A DNA stretch of 64,000 bases from Perognathus longimembris pacificus (lineage: Eukaryota > Chordata > Mammalia > Rodentia > Heteromyidae). The DNA lies in assembly GCF_023159225.1 (NCBI RefSeq), contig NC_063168.1, positions 49,741,776 through 49,805,775 on the forward strand, read 5' to 3'. The position numbers and the translations under genes were made by a program. Of the stretch, positions 58,088-64,000 are shown piece by piece. Every line of letters begins with the position of its first letter. Within the stretch, counting starts at the first letter, position 1. Under the pieces are notes generated by a model that was given only the letters and a program-made list of their open reading frames with translations, searched no databases and was not told the origin of the DNA.

Positions 58088-58874
58088 TGTATGTTATGGG
58101 TGAGAAGTTCAAGTTATTTATATTGTTATTACTCACAATGGACTTAGCCTGAGGGTTTGATCTAAGAACAGGCTACAACCTCCCACACCATGGTCTAAAT
58201 ATCACATGATTATTACTTTTGAATCTGAGTGGGCAGTGCCTTCCTGATATTTTTAGCATAGCTGGACTTTGACAATAACTAAATGATTATCTACTATTAA
58301 ATACCTTCCTTATGCAATTTTTCTTATCTATAGCTCCTTGCCTTTTTTTGTAAATTTAATCTGTTATAGGTGTTGATTTACTAAATATAACTCTCTAGTT
58401 TTTTTCTTTTAAGACTATAGTTCCTGAAGACAGAACCCTGTCCTTTGGAATTTTTTTATCTGATCTTTGATCAGAGATGCATACAAAAAAATGATATCTG
58501 AATAAAAATCAGAAGTTATTAATAGATGCCGTTACTGCCACTTAAGAATGTATGGTTAGCAAAAGGGTTAGCAATAGTATAAATACAATAAGGTTAACAG
58601 AGACAGCTCATAATACCATATAGATTATTTTATTAACTATCATGCAGCAAAATCAACTGGGAAATTAAAAGGAACTATTAGTGCTTGCTAATTTTTCTAA
58701 TGTGATGCAAAAATGGCAATACATACTATGATTAAAATGTTTTCTCTTTAAAGTGTGAGGATATTTGCTGGAGACCAAACATATAATCTAAGCACTTTAA
58801 ATGAATTTATAAATTCCTGGGACTGAGAGAGAGAAACAATACACTACAATAGAAGGAAAAAGAGCTTTGGAAAG

Positions 58875-58995
58875 GCTGCCCAGAATTTGAATCACAGCTC
58901 TTCTGTTCATTGGCTGTGAGATTTGTCCTCATTTTCTGGTATATAATACTACCTTTTATTTGAAATTATGATTACAAGACACCATGCCATGAGCG
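58875..58995 (+). mobile_element. MIR remnant
   Basis: Sense MIR features: gaatttgaatcacagctctt, ctgtgagatttgtcctcat. Confidence 0.5.
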
Positions 58996-59039
58996 CATTA
59001 TGAGGTACTTGGACAAATATTTATTCTGTCTCTGAGGAC

Positions 59040-59155
59040 TTTTTTTTAAAGACAGGGTCTATCTATTCAGACAAGTCTGGCCTCAAACTCATACTCCTGA
59101 CTGTTCCCCACAACACACCATACACTATCACAGGAGGCAGTAGCTGTCAGGTGTG
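59040..59155 (-). mobile_element. B1 monomer, decayed
   Basis: Antisense: agacagggtctatctattca, gtctggcctcaaactcat. Confidence 0.5.
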
Positions 59156-59609
59156 TGGGCCCATTATTAACAGATATTTTCATTTTACAGGAGACATCTC
59201 TAACTTACTGTAAAATCTGCCAACTTGAAAATGTTTACCCCATTGTTAAAAAAGAGGAGGATATAGCACAGTGTGAAAACATACTATTTGCGTATCACAT
59301 AGGTCACCAGTTGCTACCTCTTGTAGAAGGCAATCTTTACCTTGGGCATCAGATAAATAGGAAATAAAATAAAATAGGAAGAAACTCTTTCTAGTCCTTG
59401 ACATTCTCATTGCAAACTTTTCCTTGTGACTATCAGGCTCTTCATCTTATGATCAAAAGATTTACAGTTGATATGTATATATTACTCCAGCAGTACTTTC
59501 TAGCTGTCCTCACTGTAAACTACCAGGAAAGCCAATGGAAAGAGACAGGTCATGAGATTAGTCAGAGTAAAGCCTGAGATCGATAAAACCAATAGGTGGG
59601 GTTTGCTTT

Positions 59610-59735
59610 CTGTTCGGTTTTCAATTTTCTGAGGCAGAGTCCTTCCTACTTTGTAGCCGAAGCTGGCCTTAAATTTGTCATCCTCTGCTTCTGCCTCCCC
59701 AATGCTGGTATTTCAGGCACCTATCACAAGTGGCA
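59610..59735 (-). mobile_element. B1 monomer, decayed
   Basis: Antisense: ttgtagccgaagctggcct, ctgcctccccaatgctggta. Confidence 0.55.
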
Positions 59736-59959
59736 ATAGTTTAATGACTGAGGGAAAGAATGTGGGGAAAAATTTTATTGAGTTACCTACTAGTAAGACA
59801 GAATTGGGCTATTATTAAATGAAATCAATCTCTACACTTTATCTCTTGGCATGGTAAAATTTTCTGGCACTCACTGGGAGTAAAGAACATACAAACTTTG
59901 ATGTAGACCTTGGTCTGACTCAGCTTCAACACTAAAGCTCAAATAATTTTCTTGGGGGG

Positions 59960-60178
59960 AGAGGAGGGGTTCTTGTACTGGGGCTTGAATATAGGGCCTG
60001 GGTGCTCAAGGTTGGCATTCTACCATTTGAGCCACAGCTCAACTTTTAGTATTCTGGTGGTTAATCAGAGATAAAAGTCTCATAAACTTTCCTGCCCAGG
60101 TTGGCTTTGAACCACAATCCTCAGGTTTCAGTTTCTGAGTAGCTAGAACCATAGGTGTGAGCCACCAATGCTCAGCAA
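59960..60178 (-). mobile_element. B1/7SL-headed SINE with Geo tail
   Basis: Complete diverged dimer on the minus strand. Confidence 0.72.
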
Positions 60179-60780
60179 AATAAATGTTTATAATTGAATC
60201 TGATCAGTAATGGTTTAATTACAAAATAAGTTCTGTAGGATATCATTGATACTAGCAACTATAATAATAAATTCATTTATAGTTAATCTTTCTTCAGTCC
60301 AAGATAGTTGACCCACCAAAAGTGAGCCAAGAAGCTTATACAAGCAATGAAACTGAAGCACTAATAAGTCTCCTAAGAAAAGCTCAGGGACAGATGGATT
60401 CACATCCAACTTTGACTAGGCTTTCAAAGAAGAGCTAACAATTGTTTAAACTCTTCCATGAAACAAAAAAAGAAGGAAGGCTATCAAATTCGTTCTGTGA
60501 AGCAAGTATTACACTTGTCTCAAAACCAGAGATACAACAAAGAGACAGAATTGTAGACTTATCTTAATGAACACCAATGAAAAAATTCTCAGTAAAATTC
60601 CTGAAAATAGAATTCAACCGTATATTAAAAAATCATGATCAAGTTGGTTTCATTCCAAAGATGTGAGGAAGGTTCAACATACACAAATCTGATACATCAT
60701 GTAATAAGGACACAGAATAAAAAAAGATACAATTGAATCAGTATCCGTAGAAAACCTGTGACAAAATTTAACATTTTGGG

Positions 60781-60993
60781 GGGCTGGGAATATGGCCTAG
60801 TAGTAGTAGTAAAGTGCTCATCTTGTGTACATGAAGCCCTGGGTTCCATTCCTCAGCATCGCATATATGGAAAAAGCCAGAAATGGCACTGTGGCTCAAG
60901 TGGTAGAGTGCTAGCCTGGAGGAAAAAGCAGCCGGGGACAGTGCTCAGGTCCTGAGTTCAAGCCCCAGGACTGGCAAAAAACAAAACAAAACA
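60781..60993 (+). mobile_element. IDL-Geo SINE inserted in L1
   Basis: Complete; duplication aaaatttaacattttggg at 60763-60780 and 60994-61011. Confidence 0.9.
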
Positions 60994-61011
60994 AAAATTT
61001 AACATTTTGGG

Positions 61012-61162
61012 CTGGAAATGTGGCTTAGTGGTAGAATGCTTGCCTAGCATGAATGAAGACCTGGGTTCGATTCTTCAGCACCACATAAACAGAAAAGGCC
61101 AGGAGTGGTGCTGTGGTTCAAGTGGTAGAGTGCTAGTCTTGTGTAAAAATAAGCTAGGGACA
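61012..61162 (+). mobile_element. IDL-Geo SINE, 3' truncated, stacked on the previous one
   Basis: Starts directly at the second duplication copy and stops within the Geo half at AAGCTAGGGACA, with no poly(A). Confidence 0.85.
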
Positions 61163-61725
61163 TTTTTCATCTTAAGAGCTCTAAGGAGGCTAGGAATACA
61201 AGACACATATCTAAATTTAAAGACTACATATGACAAAGCTATAGCTAACTTCATATTAAGTGAGGAAAAACAAAATCATTTCCTCTAATGTCAGGAACGA
61301 GACAAGGATGATGTCCACTTTCCCTGCTCTTATTCAATACTGTGTTAAAATTCCTAGCCAGAGCAATAGGTGAGAGAAAGAAGGAAACATCATTCAAATA
61401 GGGAAAGAAGAAATCAAATTATCTGTTTGCAGACAATATGAACCTGTGCTTATCAGACCTTACAGACTCTATCCATGTTTATTGCAGCACTGTTCACAAT
61501 AGCCATATGATTGGATCAAGTGAGGTGCCCAACAACATAAGAATGGATAAAGATGGTGTATATATAAATATGAAATATTATACGGCCAAAAAGAAAAATA
61601 GAATCATGTTATTTATAGGAAAACAAATGCAAGGGAGTACATATTGAGAAAGACAAGCTCAAAAAATAAGATACAGTACGTTTCCACTCATAGATGGAAT
61701 CTAGAACTAAAAGATATACATATTC

Positions 61726-61733
61726 ACGACATG

Positions 61734-61765
<32 letters not shown>

Positions 61766-61768
61766 CAT
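61726..61768 (+). repeat. (ATAC)n microsatellite
   Basis: About nine ATAC units inside the L1 3' UTR. Confidence 0.9.
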
Positions 61769-63159
61769 AATTATTTGTATGGAGAAACAGATCATAAGTC
61801 AAACTAAGGGAGTATTTAGGAGAGGAAGAGAAAGGAAAAAGAAACATTTTTGTAATAGTTTTGTAACACATATTTCAAAGTAGGGGAGTATTTGGGGGGG
61901 GGAAAGGAAAAGGAAGAGGGTAAAAGTTTTGTAAGACATTGAAAGTATATATGTAAACAGCAATAAAGAACCTCAATGAGAGCTACTGACCAACAAGGGG
62001 ATGAGGGTAGGGAAAGAGATTGTGTGCAAAGTGTACAAGTGGGAGGGTGTTAGGCTAACAAGGGATTAAGGAAGTGCAATACTATTTGCAGTTATGAAAA
62101 TAGAAAAGTGCAACCTGCTAAAATTGTTTTGAGAAGAGGAAAGAAAGAAAAGGAGAATGATAGAGAAATGAGATAAGTGACTGGAATACACTGTAAATAT
62201 GTGTGGAAATGTAACAATGAAATGCCTACTGTAAAACTGATATAAACTACTTTTTAAAAAAAGGAATATGGTATACTTTAAAAAAAGTAGTTAACAAGCA
62301 AGTTAGTGAAGATAGAGAAAAATGGGAATGACAATCATTCATTTTTCTGTTTACTACAAGAAAAAGCCTGCAAGTTATTGAAAAGACCTTACCAATATTT
62401 AAGCTAAGCCTAACTATATGTGAGAACATTGAGACCAAAGGTCTCAGAGTCAGAATATGTTAGTTACCAAATGAACAATGTTTAATAATCCCGTGCCTCT
62501 TAATTTCTTTCAAGTGATATTTTGAGCTTTTAACCTACATTCCTAACTTGCCATTGTATGTCTGTGATTCTTCAATCTCCATTGATTTGTCATTTCACCC
62601 CACTCTAGTCACTTTTCCTCCTTCCTCTGAGGTGCCTAACGAAACTTCTATTGCTTATGGATCTGCATTTTATAAATTCAATGGCTAATAAATGCATATG
62701 TATATATCCTATGATCAATGACCTACTTGCTATTCCTTAATATAGGAAGAAAGTACTTGCTTTAGACAGTACTTAGAGCCTTTTCTATTTATGAAATTCT
62801 TTCTGTAGATATTCACATATTTCACTAAGTTTTTCAGGGTGGTTCAAATATCACTACATTACAGAAGTGATTGCTCTGTATAAAACAGAAATTTTCTACT
62901 CCTTATCCTTCCTTAATGTATATAACCTCCTGCAACATTAAGTATTTATTGCCTGTTTTGTCTACATATCATCTGCTTCACCTACGTAGTAAGCTCCACA
63001 TGGTTCAGATATTATAATTGCTATTAGCTCCAAGTGCCTAGGGCAGAGCCTGACAAAATAAGCAATAAATAATGCTAAATAAGTAATTGTACAAGATATG
63101 TACATATGAGACCTATGACAGCTGTTAGAATTACAAGACTTCAAGGCTTTCTCCCCCCC

Positions 63160-63405
63160 ACCCTTTTTTTTTGGTTGGTCTTGGGGTTGAACTCTGGGCC
63201 TGAGTGCTGTCCCTGAACTCTTCAGCTCAAGGCTAGTGCTTTACCATTTGAGTCACAGTGCCAGTTCTGGTTTTCTGGTGGTTAGAGATAAGAGTCTCTA
63301 AGAGTCTCATGGACTTTCCTGCCTGGGCTGGTTTTAAACCCAATCCTCAGATTCATCCTCCTGAGTAGCTAGGATTGCAGGCATGAGTCACCAGCACCTG
63401 GCTTT
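63160..63405 (-). mobile_element. B1/7SL-headed SINE with Geo tail
   Basis: Well-preserved dimer; a small tandem duplication (taagagtctc twice). Confidence 0.78.
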
Positions 63406-63499
63406 TCCCAATTTTATAAGTTAAGAAGTTATTCGATTGGCTAAAACAAATTACCATGGCATTTTAGCTAGGATATATTATATAATAACTTTAAAGTTT

Positions 63500-63706
63500 T
63501 TTTTTTTCTGGGGGGGAGGCAGTCCTGGGGTTTGAACTTAGGGTCAAGGCACTGTCCCTGAGCTTCTTTTGCTCAAGGTTAGCACTCTACCACTTGAGCC
63601 ATAGCGCCACTTTTGGCCTATTCTGTGTATGTGGTGCCAAGGAATCAAACCCAGGGCTTTATGCATGCCAGGCAAGTACTCTATCACTAAGACACACTCC
63701 CAGCCC
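63500..63706 (-). mobile_element. IDL-Geo SINE
   Basis: Older copy with a G-run (63510-63516) in its tail. Confidence 0.85.
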
Positions 63707-64000
63707 TTTAATATTTTTGATGGGTACTTAGTACAAAAAAATCTAATTGTTTTTCAATTCCTAAGGGAGATAATTGTTCTTTCATCCTGTACAGTTAGTA
63801 ATTTACTGAATGGATTTGATAGTTAAACAAAAACAAGTATTATTTTAGAGCAGTGAGGTAGTATTATAAACAATATGGAATCTGGTGATTGGTAAGCTCC
63901 TTTCTTTCACTAAGCAGATTTCTTTTCATTAGGGATCTTGGTCACTTAGGCTCTCAATATGACCAAACGTTAATTATGTAGTAGTTCTATATCAAGTGAC

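Larger units (their letters stand above)
60290..62260 (+). mobile_element. L1 fragment: parts of ORF2 and 3' UTR, broken
   Basis: Sense L1. ORF2-like pieces sit at 60300-60780 and 61163-61440 (e.g. gatcaagttggtttcattcc, tttgcagacaatatgaacc). Then a jump to 3' UTR sequence (attgcagcactgttcacaat, ttccactcatagatggaatc). It has stops, an internal deletion near 61465 and two SINE insertions, so it cannot be active. Confidence 0.75.
56329..64000 (-). other. EML4: EML4 intron 6 (3' part; 5' end beyond window)
   Basis: From the exon 7 acceptor to the end of the window I found no exon. It contains IDL-Geo copies, B1-type SINEs, MIR remnants and an L1 fragment (60290-62260). The stretches 58090-59040, 59160-59600 and 62270-63150 show nothing except weak MIR-like pieces. 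Confidence 0.8.

Noticed and set aside
60302..61440. Possible active L1 reverse transcriptase
   Set aside because: The frame is broken by stops, a deletion and two SINE insertions; it is a remnant.

Overview
This is a stretch of mammalian (rodent) nuclear DNA dominated by one gene, EML4, which runs on the minus strand. The DNA is AT-rich, intron-rich and full of short retroposons. The most abundant repeat is a dimeric SINE: a tRNA-Ala/ID-like left half, then a right half ending in GGACTGGC and a poly(A). This matches what I remember as IDL-Geo, a family reported only from geomyoid rodents (kangaroo rats, pocket mice, pocket gophers). A geomyoid source is therefore the best guess; the species cannot be fixed from the window.

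Layout. Positions 1-7790 are intergenic DNA downstream of EML4. Apart from SINEs at 48-490 and 5912-6508 it is almost free of recognisable repeats and contains clusters of ATTA/TAATTA motifs. Positions 7795-9990 are the EML4 3' UTR, with a poly(A) signal at 7811-7816, no SINE inside, and a G-run able to form a quadruplex. From 9991 to 56328 lie 17 coding exons that match exons 7-23 of human EML4. All have AG/GT borders and phases that join without a break into about 757 codons plus a stop. They encode the HELP motif, the double beta-propeller (TAPE/WD) region and the acidic C-terminal tail. From 56329 to the window end is intron 6. Exons 1-6 (promoter, coiled-coil trimerisation domain, basic linker) lie beyond the window.

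The introns hold about 36 full or nearly full IDL-Geo SINEs and several fragments, a similar number of older SINEs with a 7SL/B1-like head, a few plain ID elements, MIR remnants, L1 fragments and simple repeats. Nine IDL-Geo copies form a distinct CpG-rich, young-looking subfamily, most with clear target-site duplications.

Most notable observations: (1) intron 7 of EML4 has a U12-type 5' splice site and branch point, so it looks like a minor-spliceosome intron; (2) one target site at 38.46-39.18 kb took three successive SINE insertions, leaving four copies of the same target sequence, with further stacks at 44.8-45.5 kb and 60.8-61.2 kb; (3) the Geo half-element looks like a derived tRNA/ID monomer with a short insert, and it occurs behind two unrelated heads; (4) short internally deleted IDL-Geo copies and tiny poly(A) insertions flanked by duplications. 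I saw no CRISPR array, operon, virus or other prokaryote-type system, and no second protein-coding gene.
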